Assembly (NCBI GenBank): GCA_965220895.1
Contig: OZ244850.1
Location: 496,001 to 560,000, forward strand
Origin: WTFY01 sp965220895
GTDB lineage: Bacteria > Pseudomonadota > Gammaproteobacteria > UBA4575
Reading direction: 5' to 3'
Length of the DNA: 64,000 nt
A program made the translations under genes and the position numbers. Below, one piece after another: positions 8,708 to 17,678 of this stretch (position 1 is the first letter of the stretch; each line of letters begins with the position of its first letter). Under the pieces are notes generated by a model. It saw only the letters and a list, made by a program, of their open reading frames with translations, did not search any database and was not told where the DNA came from.

Positions 8708-9434
8708 AGCAACCTCGTTTGAAGTGAAGTTTTTTGCCAAATGACACGTTGGGCCGCAGCTCGATGACCTCTTCCGGAGATAGCGTGCGCTCGTTCTGAT
8801 CAGAGTCGACTTCGACGACTCCCTGCGAAACATCCCAACCGCCTAGTACGGCAATCTCCTCGGTTGTGATGGTAGACCTAGTCCATGGATGAGACACATC
8901 TTCGACACATACATGAAACAGCGGGTCTGTCCTGAAGCGTTCGACACCGGCGGGCGACAATGATGCCTGTTCTTCATCGCCGATCAGCTGATCCGGTTCG
9001 TCTCGCAGCTCGAGCCAGACCCCGTGCGTCACAGTATCTACGCCTGCCAACCACTTAAGTACGCGGCCTGCGATTGTCTTCGCACCCCACTCGAACCGTT
9101 TCCCATCGATGAGCCCGCGCCAGGATCGGTCGCTCTTGAAGACAAGAAAGTGGTCTTTGACTCGCATCCGTAGATCGACGGTCTCATCTAGCTTGATTTC
9201 CGTGAGTCGACGCTCATCCGAAATGGCGAAGAGCAAGAACTCTTCAACAGGATTGAATTTGGCCGCCTCGACCATCTGACGGCCCGTCGGCATCGGATCA
9301 CTGAAGTCTACATCCTGAAACTCGAGAGCGACGTTGCCAACCTTGATTGTAAAGAATTTGCCTGGCGCTTTCCTGCGGTCCAAGCTACTCTGTGGATGAT
9401 TACTCTCTTCAAAGATAGGGCTGCTTTCGTCCAT
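8685..9434 (-). CDS. Multi-ubiquitin protein with three beta-grasp domains
   Basis: 249 residues in three tandem ubiquitin-like units, about 26-100, 101-170 and 171-241. Unit 1 shows the family pattern KVGN...PTGRQMVEAA...EEFLLF...VDLR..DHFLVFKS. Unit 2 carries IDGKRFEWGAKTIAGRVLKW and ends VERFRTD; unit 3 ends LHFKRG at 241. A tail CYALADRI follows this glycine, so trimming by the JAMM protease would expose FKRG for adenylation by the E1 (inference from related systems). First gene of the operon; GAGGT lies 8 nt before ATG 9434. It contrasts with single-domain ubiquitin-like proteins of the Bil systems. Confidence 0.82.
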   Translation of the reverse strand: MDESSPIFEESNHPQSSLDRRKAPGKFFTIKVGNVALEFQDVDFSDPMPTGRQMVEAAKFNPVEEFLLFAISDERRLTEIKLDETVDLRMRVKDHFLVFKSDRSWRGLIDGKRFEWGAKTIAGRVLKWLAGVDTVTHGVWLELRDEPDQLIGDEEQASLSPAGVERFRTDPLFHVCVEDVSHPWTRSTITTEEIAVLGGWDVSQGVVEVDSDQNERTLSPEEVIELRPNVSFGKKLHFKRGCYALADRI

Positions 9435-9514
9435 TAATCTATACCTCGTTCATGTTTAGACAGTTAGGTGCTGCTTCGCTCGGTTTGATCAAGAACATTG
9501 CATAGATAGGCTGG

Positions 9515-9601
9515 GATGTCAATATTAAAAACTTCAAATATGTTTGTTAAAATAGCATATAAGTTTGTGATCTTGACATCTTCTTTGTTTTCTGATATAG
9601 G
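9515..9601. promoter_or_regulatory. Divergent promoters of the ubiquitin-like operon and the XRE-ImmA operon
   Basis: Rightward: -35 TTGACA (9573-9578), 17-nt spacer, -10 TATAGG (9596-9601). The predicted start falls at about 9608, the A of the XRE ATG, so that mRNA would be leaderless. Leftward: -35 TTGACA (complement of 9517-9522) with a weaker -10 downstream. The two -35 elements sit in a perfect 8-nt inverted repeat, GATGTCAA at 9515-9522 and TTGACATC at 9573-9580. This is a good candidate for the repressor's binding sites (inference). Confidence 0.6.
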
Positions 9602-9607
9602 GCGGGC

Positions 9608-9961
9608 ATGAAACCAAAGGACGTCTACAGGGAAGTGGGCTGGCATATCAGACGCTATCGTGAGGGCACCCACCGTACCCAAGCCCAACTTGCTGCTGAA
9701 ATTGGAATCTCGCGAGCATCGCTCGCTAATATTGAAGCTGGCCGCCAGCAAGTCCTGCTTCATCATTTGTATGCTATTGCGAATGCACTCGACCTAAGTT
9801 CCCCAGGGGCGCTGATGCCAGCGCCACCCTCTCGTGATGGTGAACCCACAGATCTGCCCCTTCCTGCTGAAGGCCTTAGCGCAATTCAGCGACAGGAGGT
9901 GCTCCGCTTGATAGGTGGTGCCTCAAACACCGAAAATCTAAAAACACCGGAAGCCGACTGA
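9608..9961 (+). CDS. XRE-family helix-turn-helix repressor (CapH-like)
   Basis: 117 residues. A cI-type HTH fills the first 65 residues: HRTQAQLAAEIGISRASLAN followed by IEAGRQQ and LYAIANALDLS. The C-terminal half is short and proline-rich, with no enzymatic domain. It overlaps the ImmA-like protease gene (TGATG), the arrangement of repressor/protease pairs in which the protease cleaves the repressor to switch a promoter on. CBASS-associated CapH/CapP pairs work in this way after DNA damage. Divergent from the ubiquitin-like operon, which it probably represses (inference). The start has no Shine-Dalgarno but a -10 box 6 nt upstream. Confidence 0.85.
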   Translation: MKPKDVYREVGWHIRRYREGTHRTQAQLAAEIGISRASLANIEAGRQQVLLHHLYAIANALDLSSPGALMPAPPSRDGEPTDLPLPAEGLSAIQRQEVLRLIGGASNTENLKTPEAD

Positions 9962-10488
9962 TGCGCGCCAGTCGAAGCAAGACCATCTTGAACTTGGTGC
10001 AATCCCTTCTTAACGACCATGATGTAGGTGCACCGCCAGTTCCTGTCGAACGGATCGCGAAGTCGCTTGACTGCGAACTGCGCTATTCACCGCTTGATGA
10101 CGAACTATCTGGGATGATTTTTGTACATGAGGACACACCGATCATTGGCGTTAATGCCCTACACCACCCTACCCGACAGCGCTTCACCATTGCCCATGAA
10201 TGTGGTCACCTGATACTCCACAAGCAGCAAATAACTAAGGAGGTACATGTCGACAAGGCTTTTCCAATGCTGATGCGCGATTCAGTTTCAGCAGCAGGAG
10301 TCGACGAGATGGAGATCGAAGCTAACCTCTTCGCTGCTGAACTGTTGATGCCGAGAGACTTGCTGGCGCAAGCACTGGGTAATAAACCATTCGACATAGA
10401 TGATGAAAGCGCGGTGAGTACATTAGCCAGAAGCTTCAGGGTCAGTCCTTCCGCCATGCGCTTTCGTCTTGGAAATCTATTCGCATAG
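9961..10488 (+). CDS. ImmA/IrrE-family zinc metallopeptidase (CapP-like)
   Basis: 175 residues. The zinc motif HECGH is at 79-83, and the distal glutamate lies in EIEANLFAAELLMP near 120. Helices typical of ImmA/IrrE precede it. Relatives inactivate their partner repressor by a single cut (ImmA in ICEBs1, IrrE/PprI, CapP); CapP is reported to respond to single-stranded DNA. Start ATG 9961 shares its A with the TGA of the XRE gene. An exonuclease I gene follows 18 nt later in the same direction. C81 inside the HExxH helix is a visible oddity; whether it matters is unknown. Confidence 0.88.
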   Translation: MRASRSKTILNLVQSLLNDHDVGAPPVPVERIAKSLDCELRYSPLDDELSGMIFVHEDTPIIGVNALHHPTRQRFTIAHECGHLILHKQQITKEVHVDKAFPMLMRDSVSAAGVDEMEIEANLFAAELLMPRDLLAQALGNKPFDIDDESAVSTLARSFRVSPSAMRFRLGNLFA

Positions 10489-10506
10489 CATGCAGGCGAG
10501 CCAGTT

Positions 10507-11911
10507 ATGAGCTTCGTGTTCTACGACACGGAAACTACGGGAATCCGTACCACATTCGATCAGATTCTCCAGTTCGGCGCAATCAAGACTGATCACCAAC
10601 TGCGTGAACTGGACCGATTTGAAATTCGTTGTCGTCTTCTACCCTACGTCGTACCGTCGCCAGAGGCAATGTGTGACGGGCGTGACCGTCGACCAACTCA
10701 CCGACCCCGACCTACCTAGCCATTACCAGATGGTGCGTGCAATCAAAGCCAAGCTGGATGAATGGTCCCCCGCAATCTTCATCGGACACAATTCCATACG
10801 CTTCGATGAACCCCTACTCCGCCAAGCCCTGTACAAGACCTTGCACGTCCCCTACCTGACTAATATGAACGGCAATTCCCGTTCGGACAGTTTGCGGATC
10901 ATGCAGGCAGTCAACCTGTTCCAGCCAGACATTCTTTCTGTGCCGGCTGACAAAAAAGGTCAGCCTACCTTCAAGCTCGATATGCTCGCTCCAGCTAACG
11001 GCCACGACCATGCTGGTGCCCATGATGCGATGGGCGACGTGGAGGCTATGATCCATATGTGCCGTATCGTCTCTGAGCAAGCTGGTAGCTACTGGTCAAA
11101 CTTCATCCGATTTGCCCAGAAAGCTGCCGTTCTCGACTTTGCAGAGCACGACGAAGTCTTTTCCCTCACAGACATTTTCTTCGGCAAGGTTTACTCCTGG
11201 ATGGTCACCAACCTCGGCTCGAATCCGGATAACAGTTCACAGCTTCTCGTATTCGACCTCTCCATTGACCCCGACCAATTGACTGACCTTTCAGATGACG
11301 AATTGACCCATCGGCTTGCCAACAGACCCAAGCCTGTGCGAGCTTTGCGTGCCAATGCATGTCCCTGTGTTCTTTCATACGATGACACGCCCCAGCACCT
11401 GCGTTCCGAAGCGCCAGATATTGCGGATCTGAGAGCTCGTGCCACACGCATCCACAGCGATGACGTGTTTGTCCAACGCCTGATTGCCGCTTTTCTTGCA
11501 ACCCGCGAACCGAAGGAGCCGTCTCCGCACGTCGAAAAGCAGATTTATGACGACTTCACGAAAGACGAAGATCAGGCAGCTATGGCTGCGTTCCATGCGG
11601 CTGATTGGCCCGCACGCCCAGAGATTCTTGCTAGCCTGTCCGACGCTCGCCTTCAGGTTTTAGGCGAGAGACTGATTTACACTGAAGCTCCTGAAACCAT
11701 GCCGACGCAGGCACGAAACATCCATAATGTCGATATGGCGCGGCGTCTTATGTCTGCAGAAGACAGCGTTCCCTGGCTTACACTTCCCAAGGCAATAGCG
11801 GACACGGAGAAACTTCTTGATGTTGCGGACGGAGCTGAAGCTGCGCTACTGCGTGATCTGCTAGCGTATCTCACTGACCGGGCCAAAGAGGCAGATATAT
11901 TGATCGCGTGA
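10507..11911 (+). pseudogene. sbcB: Exonuclease I (SbcB-like), split by a frameshift
   Basis: The first frame begins MSFVFYDTETTG (DEDDh residues D7 and E9) and reads to PSPEAM; the downstream frame then continues CVTGVTVDQLTDPDLPSHY, GHNSIRFDE and GAHDAMGDVEAM to 11911. Joined, they give about 468 residues, the length of E. coli ExoI (475), with matching order of domains. The break lies in ATG(TG)n at 10670-10675: three TG units are present and four would restore the frame. It is a real two-base loss, a sequencing error, or a slippery site. ExoI degrades single-stranded DNA 3' to 5'. It is co-oriented with the XRE-ImmA pair 18 nt upstream. Confidence 0.8.
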
Positions 11912-12194
11912 CTACTCTAGGTGAACATTTTTTACACAAAGCGGCTTAAACAACAGTCGGATGCATTTGTCTTTTGGTACCCCAGTTAACCAGTCAGCCA
12001 AGTATCCATTACCTTCTCAACTGGTTATCTCTTAATCTTATTGGGCACCCTTCTGTATCTCGCGATTCATCCTACCTCAATCGCCAAAGTGCTGAAGAGA
12101 TGTTGTCACTGTGATCCCAAACCGAACCTTGCCAATGAACAGAATGAGTTTCGCTCCACTGATTATTCTAGTCATTCGAATTTCTACTAGGTAT

Positions 12195-14807
12195 TCAGGT
12201 GACTGGTATCTGCGTTTCGGCCACAATATCAAGTCTTAAGCCCCCAAGATCGCGAAACGCTTTCTGGCGGCAAGAGAATACGACAATCTGGAGACCGTTG
12301 GCTTGGCGGGTCAATGCATCGAACATCCGCTCGATGCGGTCATCGTCCGTGTAGACAATCGCATCATCAAGGATAATCGGCGCAGGTGAGCCAGCCTTGG
12401 CCAGCATACGGGCAAAGGCAAGCCGAACGAGTAGCGCGATCTGCTCCTGTGTGCCACCAGACAAGATATCGAAGTCTTCTTCCGTCCCGGCGCGCACCAA
12501 GACGGTGGGCATCAGCGTTTCTGCGTCGAAGTTGAGCTCGGCCTTCGGCCAAAAAAGCCGCAGCAATGGAACGAGCTCTTTCATCACTGGCTCGACATAG
12601 CGATCCCGCGCGGACGTGCGGGCGATCTCCAGAGCAGCGTCAAGCTTCTTCAAAACGGCAACCTCGAATTCCAGACCGTTCAGCACGTCCTGAGCAGCCT
12701 CCAGACGGGCACTAGTATCTGCCAGCTCCTCGTCGACGGCTTCGCCAGCCTGAATAGCTATGTAGGTGTCTAGCTTCCCCAGTTCGAGACGAATTCGCTG
12801 CCGGTCTTCGTCAGCGCGTCCAATAATCGAGCGTGCTCTTTCAAGCGCGACCGTTGCAGCTTCAAGATCGGGTGCCTCCGCCTCTGCTTCCTCACGCTGT
12901 CGGACGGCGGCGTCCAACTCGGTGCGATGACGCGAAAAAGTTTGGCGACGAACGATTATTTCGGCTTCTGGATCGTCAATCCCAGAAAGGGCCACCTCCG
13001 CACGTGCCTCTCGCGTGGCAGCATTTTCTGCAGTGGCGTTGGCACTAGCGACCGCCGTTGCCGCGTGAACATGTGAGGTACGTACAGTCTCGTATTCCTC
13101 AAGAGCCTCGGCCAATGCTTGCCTAGCAGCCTCATCCTCCCTCTGTGCTTCTTCGACAGTTGGAAGATCTTCGTCGCTGGCAGTCTCTTCTAGAATCTCG
13201 GGAAGCTGCTCGCGCAGCACATCGATTCCATCCGGCGCTAAACTCTGCAAGTCCGTTTTAGTATTCTTTATGCGCAACTCAGCCTCTCGTCTTCGGCGAT
13301 CTGACGCACGCACAGCTTCAATGCTGTTTCTGCCAGCGGCCTCAAGTGCCCGTGCTAACTCTCCCTCAGCCTTTGCGAGGGCCTCGCCATCCGTACGTTG
13401 CCCTGGGTGGATGTCCAGTTGGCCAATGTCATGGATTTGCAGCCGCGCTCCATCCGGAATTGGAATACGCTCACCATCGGGTAGAGGTTCCCCATCCAGA
13501 GAAATCCCGTCACGACGGCCAGTCATATACGTTATTGCGATGGCCACAGCCCCAATATCGCGGGCTTTGTGTAGGATTCGAACGGTTTCGTCAAGTGTCT
13601 CCAATTCTGAGACTACCTTTTCAGAAAGCTCCTTTCCGGCATCGACAGATGCCTGTTCGCCACTCTGGCGCAGATCCTCTGCTAGTCTGATCTTTTCGAT
13701 CAGTTCCTGACGACGTCTAACTGTAGCAGCAGCTTGCTCGGCAAGCAGCACCTTCCTCAAGGTGTCGGTGGCAATTTCAGCACGGGCAACCTCAAGCCTG
13801 TAGGTGTTTCCCGCTTCTGACATTCGAGCTTCCACCACACGAAACTGTTCTACTGCCTGTCGAACTTCCTCGTTCGCGCTTCTATGTATGCCGATGGCCT
13901 CTGTTAGCTCGGAGAGATTCTTCTCGAGCGATGCCAAACTTTCCTCCGCACGCCTAACTTCGACGCGTTTTGTGTGCTCGTCGCTCCTGACTTTCTCAAG
14001 CATCTCAGCATGATGGGACGCTTCTTTATGTGCTGCTTCCGCTTCAGCGAGTCTTGTCTTTCGCCCAGTCACTTCCTCTGGGTCTTCCAAAGGTGCAAGT
14101 TCCTGCCTAAGAAGGCGGCGGCGATCTAGCTGTTGTCGCAATTGTTCAGACTTTGCTACAAGTTCCACGCACGCACCATTAAGTGTGTCGACCTCATCCA
14201 TCTTTTGCTTCAAGGGACCATTAGTCTTCGCGCGACCTCTCGTCGTTAGATAGCGATCGAGCTCATTCCGACACCGATTCCGAGCCGCGTCCATACGCCT
14301 ACCCCCAGTTATCGCTTCGACTTCGCCTGCGACCGATGTCAGCAGATCACGCCGGGCAAGTTGTGCTACGTCATCATCCTCAAGACCGGTGAGTCCCTGA
14401 CGAACCCAGAGAAGCCCTGCCGGACCACCATCCCTTGGAGCTTTCAGAGTCTCCGCAATCCAAGCCTCGGCGTCGTCGGCTTGCTTGACCAGCTGGCCGG
14501 CAGCCACAATCTGCACGTCACCGTTGCGACTCTTGTTCCAGCGCTTCCTGATTTGATAGATGCCACCAGGAATTTCGATCTCGACGACGACCGATGGATC
14601 ACCGCCGATATGTGGCACCAAGCTTCGAATTTCCTTATCCCATGATTTTCTTGGTTTGAAGAAGAGCGCGTGCAGCGCATCGAAAAACGTCGACTTTCCG
14701 TACTCGTTAGGGGCCGATAGGACATTCAATCCATCACCAATGCCTTTGATTTCTACAGGATCGATGAATCGACGCACATTTTCGAGACGGATTGACCGGA
14801 GCTTCAC
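12195..14807 (-). CDS. Rad50/SbcC-like (YhaN-type) AAA ATPase
   Basis: 870 residues. Walker A APNEYGKST is near 32-40 (alanine in place of the first glycine). A long charged coiled-coil middle runs from about 180 to 720. The C-terminal ABC-type half carries LSGGTQEQIALLVRLAFARM and Walker B PAPIILDDA. No CxxC zinc hook is present in the coiled coil, unlike E. coli SbcC. The start is GTG 14807, overlapping the stop of the phosphoesterase gene as GTGA. Together they make an Mre11-Rad50-like nuclease; housekeeping SbcCD or a phage-defence role are both possible. Convergent with the exonuclease I gene. Confidence 0.82.
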   Translation of the reverse strand: MKLRSIRLENVRRFIDPVEIKGIGDGLNVLSAPNEYGKSTFFDALHALFFKPRKSWDKEIRSLVPHIGGDPSVVVEIEIPGGIYQIRKRWNKSRNGDVQIVAAGQLVKQADDAEAWIAETLKAPRDGGPAGLLWVRQGLTGLEDDDVAQLARRDLLTSVAGEVEAITGGRRMDAARNRCRNELDRYLTTRGRAKTNGPLKQKMDEVDTLNGACVELVAKSEQLRQQLDRRRLLRQELAPLEDPEEVTGRKTRLAEAEAAHKEASHHAEMLEKVRSDEHTKRVEVRRAEESLASLEKNLSELTEAIGIHRSANEEVRQAVEQFRVVEARMSEAGNTYRLEVARAEIATDTLRKVLLAEQAAATVRRRQELIEKIRLAEDLRQSGEQASVDAGKELSEKVVSELETLDETVRILHKARDIGAVAIAITYMTGRRDGISLDGEPLPDGERIPIPDGARLQIHDIGQLDIHPGQRTDGEALAKAEGELARALEAAGRNSIEAVRASDRRRREAELRIKNTKTDLQSLAPDGIDVLREQLPEILEETASDEDLPTVEEAQREDEAARQALAEALEEYETVRTSHVHAATAVASANATAENAATREARAEVALSGIDDPEAEIIVRRQTFSRHRTELDAAVRQREEAEAEAPDLEAATVALERARSIIGRADEDRQRIRLELGKLDTYIAIQAGEAVDEELADTSARLEAAQDVLNGLEFEVAVLKKLDAALEIARTSARDRYVEPVMKELVPLLRLFWPKAELNFDAETLMPTVLVRAGTEEDFDILSGGTQEQIALLVRLAFARMLAKAGSPAPIILDDAIVYTDDDRIERMFDALTRQANGLQIVVFSCRQKAFRDLGGLRLDIVAETQIPVT

Positions 14808-15937
14808 AGGGTCTTTTCCGTTACATAGCCATAGAGCCTGCGTAGCGCAGCCTCCGCAACAGCACGGTCCTCGGCGCTCTTCGTCCCATCTTCCGCGTCC
14901 GCTAAGAGGGTATCCGCGGCAATGCGGAGTGCGCCGCTCTGCGCGATATTATCAAGATCGTCGGGCACACATTCAGTCGTCATCTCAGCATCGATGAACT
15001 CGAAATATCCAAATTCTGGAGCAGTATTTTGGGCTGATCGGACCAGCTCCATACGTTGAGGAAGGCGAACCCAGCCAGAAGCCAGTACCCGGACTAGTGT
15101 GTCACGCCTTGCGGACCTATTTTCTGGTAGCGCAGAAGACAGAGCCTCGACCACATCCTGCTCCGGTGTCAGGGACAGTAAAACATCACGCCAATCGAAC
15201 TGGCCGGTTTTGACTTCGGTCACCTCGGGCACAGCACCCGGACCTGGGATGGTCACTGCGAGGCAAACACCTTGCCCTTGGTGTTTGAAACGGTCACGCT
15301 CTGGCGAACCAGAATAATAAGTCCGGTCGCCAATCTGCCTACAACCGTGCCAATCCCCAAGAGCTAGATAGTCGAGGCCAGCAGAGGCAGCACGATCGGG
15401 AGGGATCGTTTCAGCGCCGTCATCTTCGCTTCCGAATGTCACGACTCCTCCATGCGCGAGACCAATTCGCAGCGAACCCTCGGGGGTTGAGCAACTTGGC
15501 ATCCAATCCGTCGCATCGTTGCCCGGAAATCGACTGGATACGGGTGACGGAATTAGCACAGCGCCAGGTGCGATCTGTACCGGATCAGCCGCTTTGATAA
15601 CATTCACGTTGTCTGGAGCTTGCCCCTCTACGTCGTCCCAAAGCGCTTCGGCAGAAAGACTGTCGTGGTTGCCTGGAATTACCCACCATTGAAGTTCATC
15701 TGCTGAAGCCATCGCGGCGAGGGCTTGCCGCCAGACTCGATCAGATGGTGTTTCAGTATCGAAGAGATCGCCTGCTATCAGTACATGTTTGGCTCCATAG
15801 TCCCGCGCGGCTGAGGACAAGCGGTCAATTGCGCTGTGACGGGCCTCCACTAGACGTCCGCGAATATCTTCGGGAAAGGTCCCAAAGCGGCGGCCTAGAT
15901 GCAAATCGGAAGAGTGGATAAAACAAAATCCGGTCAT
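14804..15937 (-). CDS. Mre11/SbcD-like (YhaO-type) metallophosphoesterase
   Basis: About 377 residues from ATG 15937. All the metal motifs of the calcineurin-like nuclease fold are seen in order: SSDLHLGRRF, IAGDLFDTETPSD, VIPGNHDSLS, GLAHGG and LALGDWHGC. The remaining C-terminal third matches the capping/ATPase-binding part of such proteins. Partner of the following SbcC-like ATPase, with which it overlaps by 4 nt. The frame extends 13 codons further upstream; ATG 15937 fits the family N-terminus (MTGFCFIHSSDLHLG) better. Confidence 0.82.
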   Translation of the reverse strand: MTGFCFIHSSDLHLGRRFGTFPEDIRGRLVEARHSAIDRLSSAARDYGAKHVLIAGDLFDTETPSDRVWRQALAAMASADELQWWVIPGNHDSLSAEALWDDVEGQAPDNVNVIKAADPVQIAPGAVLIPSPVSSRFPGNDATDWMPSCSTPEGSLRIGLAHGGVVTFGSEDDGAETIPPDRAASAGLDYLALGDWHGCRQIGDRTYYSGSPERDRFKHQGQGVCLAVTIPGPGAVPEVTEVKTGQFDWRDVLLSLTPEQDVVEALSSALPENRSARRDTLVRVLASGWVRLPQRMELVRSAQNTAPEFGYFEFIDAEMTTECVPDDLDNIAQSGALRIAADTLLADAEDGTKSAEDRAVAEAALRRLYGYVTEKTL

Positions 15938-17447
15938 GCGTTTTCTACTTTCCAACCGATTGCAGCCGCATTTCAACTTCAGGGTTATCGGTTCCCTCTA
16001 CATCATCGAATGAGATTATTCGATATACGCGGCTTTCGCACACTTTCCAAGTTCTCGTTGAGGGAGTACGGCTGAACTAACACTATTCCTAGACCCGAAT
16101 ACCCAAGGGTATTCACTCGACATGACATGTGTTGCGACTAGTAGTTTACCTCTTCATCTATATCTTCGACACAAGTCTGGGGGTGAGAATGGTTGTCACC
16201 GGTATGCCACTCGCCTTCTTGGGCTCTGGCATTGATGACGCTCTCAACGACCATGCATCTCCACTCCCCTTCGGGTGGAAGGCCGCTGCTGCTCGAACCG
16301 CCAAACTGGAAAGAAAGAACCTGCTCTCTACCGTCTTTCATAACCTATAACATGTGGACATATTTCGCGATGATGCCCGCTATAGTCACATATGACTTGT
16401 TGTCTATTGATGATCGCATCTCTCAAAATCTCGTATGTCGTCATTATTCGCTTTTCTCCTATGTTGAAAAAGGGGCACACATAATCAGTTCGTCTGACTT
16501 CAGTATGAGTACCGCACTTTCTGGAACCTTGCTACGTTCGCTTCCCTAAACTACACCCAATACCTTGAAGTTGTCGACCAAACATCATGCTGTGCCCTGA
16601 TATCCAGCAAGCCATTCTACAATTACCCGCTCCCTGCAACCTCATCCCCTACTGTCAGGTCGTCCATGGCAAGCCTATACAGGACTTGGGGACTCGAGTT
16701 GCTAGACCGATACCTAGCACTAAAGCTACGTGGTCATTATACGTACTGTGGTCTGTGTCATGGCAGATGGGTATTTCTTGTCGAGATGTGCTACCCGAAC
16801 GGACATTGCAGGTTCGTTCGCAACTCACATTCAAAGACCGTGCCCTACGTCGTCTGGCATACACATGATGCTCTGACGGCGGTGACAAGTGATCACTGGT
16901 CAACGAATTGGTCCCTCATCGCCATGTCCCACAGAAAACCGATGTATTCGTTCGGTTTTGAGGTGGCGCGACCACCGTCGGGAAGCAGCAATTTTGTGTC
17001 CTGCTTGGCTGTAACTGCGCAACTTGGCGCTTTGCTCATCTGCATTATCCCATGACTAAATGAAAACTGACAGATCACGATGAGACAGACTTGATCCACC
17101 AAACTAAGTCAGCAGAGGATCAAGTTTAGAAAAATCTATTTTAAGCAAGAATACCGATCTTGCTCCGTTGTATGGTCTACGCACATATCTTCTGGGAAAT
17201 TTTCTGCTTTATGCCAATAAGTTATGACGAGATTCACTACTATACTCCGACCTCGATATAGGCATGTGACGGCCATGAGCCTCAGCTTTCCCTGACGCAT
17301 GCTATGATACGCAGCATGAACCGGCATGGCCTCGGGGTGGTTGGACAGGCTGCATGACAACGGGCACCGGACGGTTCTTGCCATAGAAAAAACCACGCGT
17401 GGTCGGTCTCCCTTTTAAAATCGTTACAAAAATGTACAACAAAAACC
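15938..17447. other. About 1.5 kb with almost no recognisable genes; right edge of accessory island
   Basis: Lower GC than the flanking housekeeping genes. Open frames are short and lack ribosome sites, apart from one small leftward candidate at 16138-16341. No tRNA, integrase or transposon end was found. Probably decayed accessory DNA between the island and the xseB operon, including the xseB promoter. Confidence 0.4.
16138..16341 (-). CDS. Small hypothetical protein
   Basis: 67 residues. Not recognised. It starts MKDGREQVLSFQFGGSSSSG, continues GEWRCMVVESVINARAQEGE, and ends acidic (VEDIDEEVNY). The composition and codon use look like a real protein rather than a shadow. The start has only a weak AGG at 3-4 nt. 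No neighbours within 200 nt. It could be a remnant of a larger decayed gene. Confidence 0.3.
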   Translation of the reverse strand: MKDGREQVLSFQFGGSSSSGLPPEGEWRCMVVESVINARAQEGEWHTGDNHSHPQTCVEDIDEEVNY

Positions 17448-17678
17448 ATGGATTTTGAAAAATCACTAAAGCAGCTTGAAGCGCTGGTCGACAAACTGGA
17501 AAAAGGTGGATTGTCCCTAGAGGAGTCCCTCAAGTGCTATGAACAGGGCGTCAAGCTCACGCGCGAGTGCCGCAAGGCGCTGCAGCAGGCGGAACAGAAG
17601 ATTTCAGTGCTGAGCAAGGAAAATGGAGACTGGACGGAAAAGAACTTCGATGACGGAGAAATGCCCGAAAAAGATTGA
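17448..17678 (+). CDS. xseB: Exodeoxyribonuclease VII small subunit XseB
   Basis: 76 residues, family-typical. It shows the XseB signature FEKSLKQLEALVDKLEKGGL followed by SLEESLKCYEQGVKLTRECRKAL, two helices that bind the large subunit XseA. The enzyme degrades single-stranded DNA to acid-soluble pieces. First gene of xseB-ispA-dxs, a classic gammaproteobacterial order; it overlaps ispA by 29 nt. XseA is not in the window. Confidence 0.95.
   Translation: MDFEKSLKQLEALVDKLEKGGLSLEESLKCYEQGVKLTRECRKALQQAEQKISVLSKENGDWTEKNFDDGEMPEKD

Noticed and set aside
9464..9766. Leftward 100-codon frame across the divergent promoter region
   Set aside because: It overlaps the XRE gene and both promoters and has no ribosome site.
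9461..11911. The XRE-ImmA pair as a prophage remnant
   Set aside because: No phage structural, integrase or recombinase gene is nearby; the overlap and divergence from the ubiquitin-like operon fit a dedicated regulator better.
16666..17055. 129-codon rightward frame in the empty region before xseB
   Set aside because: No ribosome site, odd composition with many Cys, Trp and His, and an equally long frame on the other strand.
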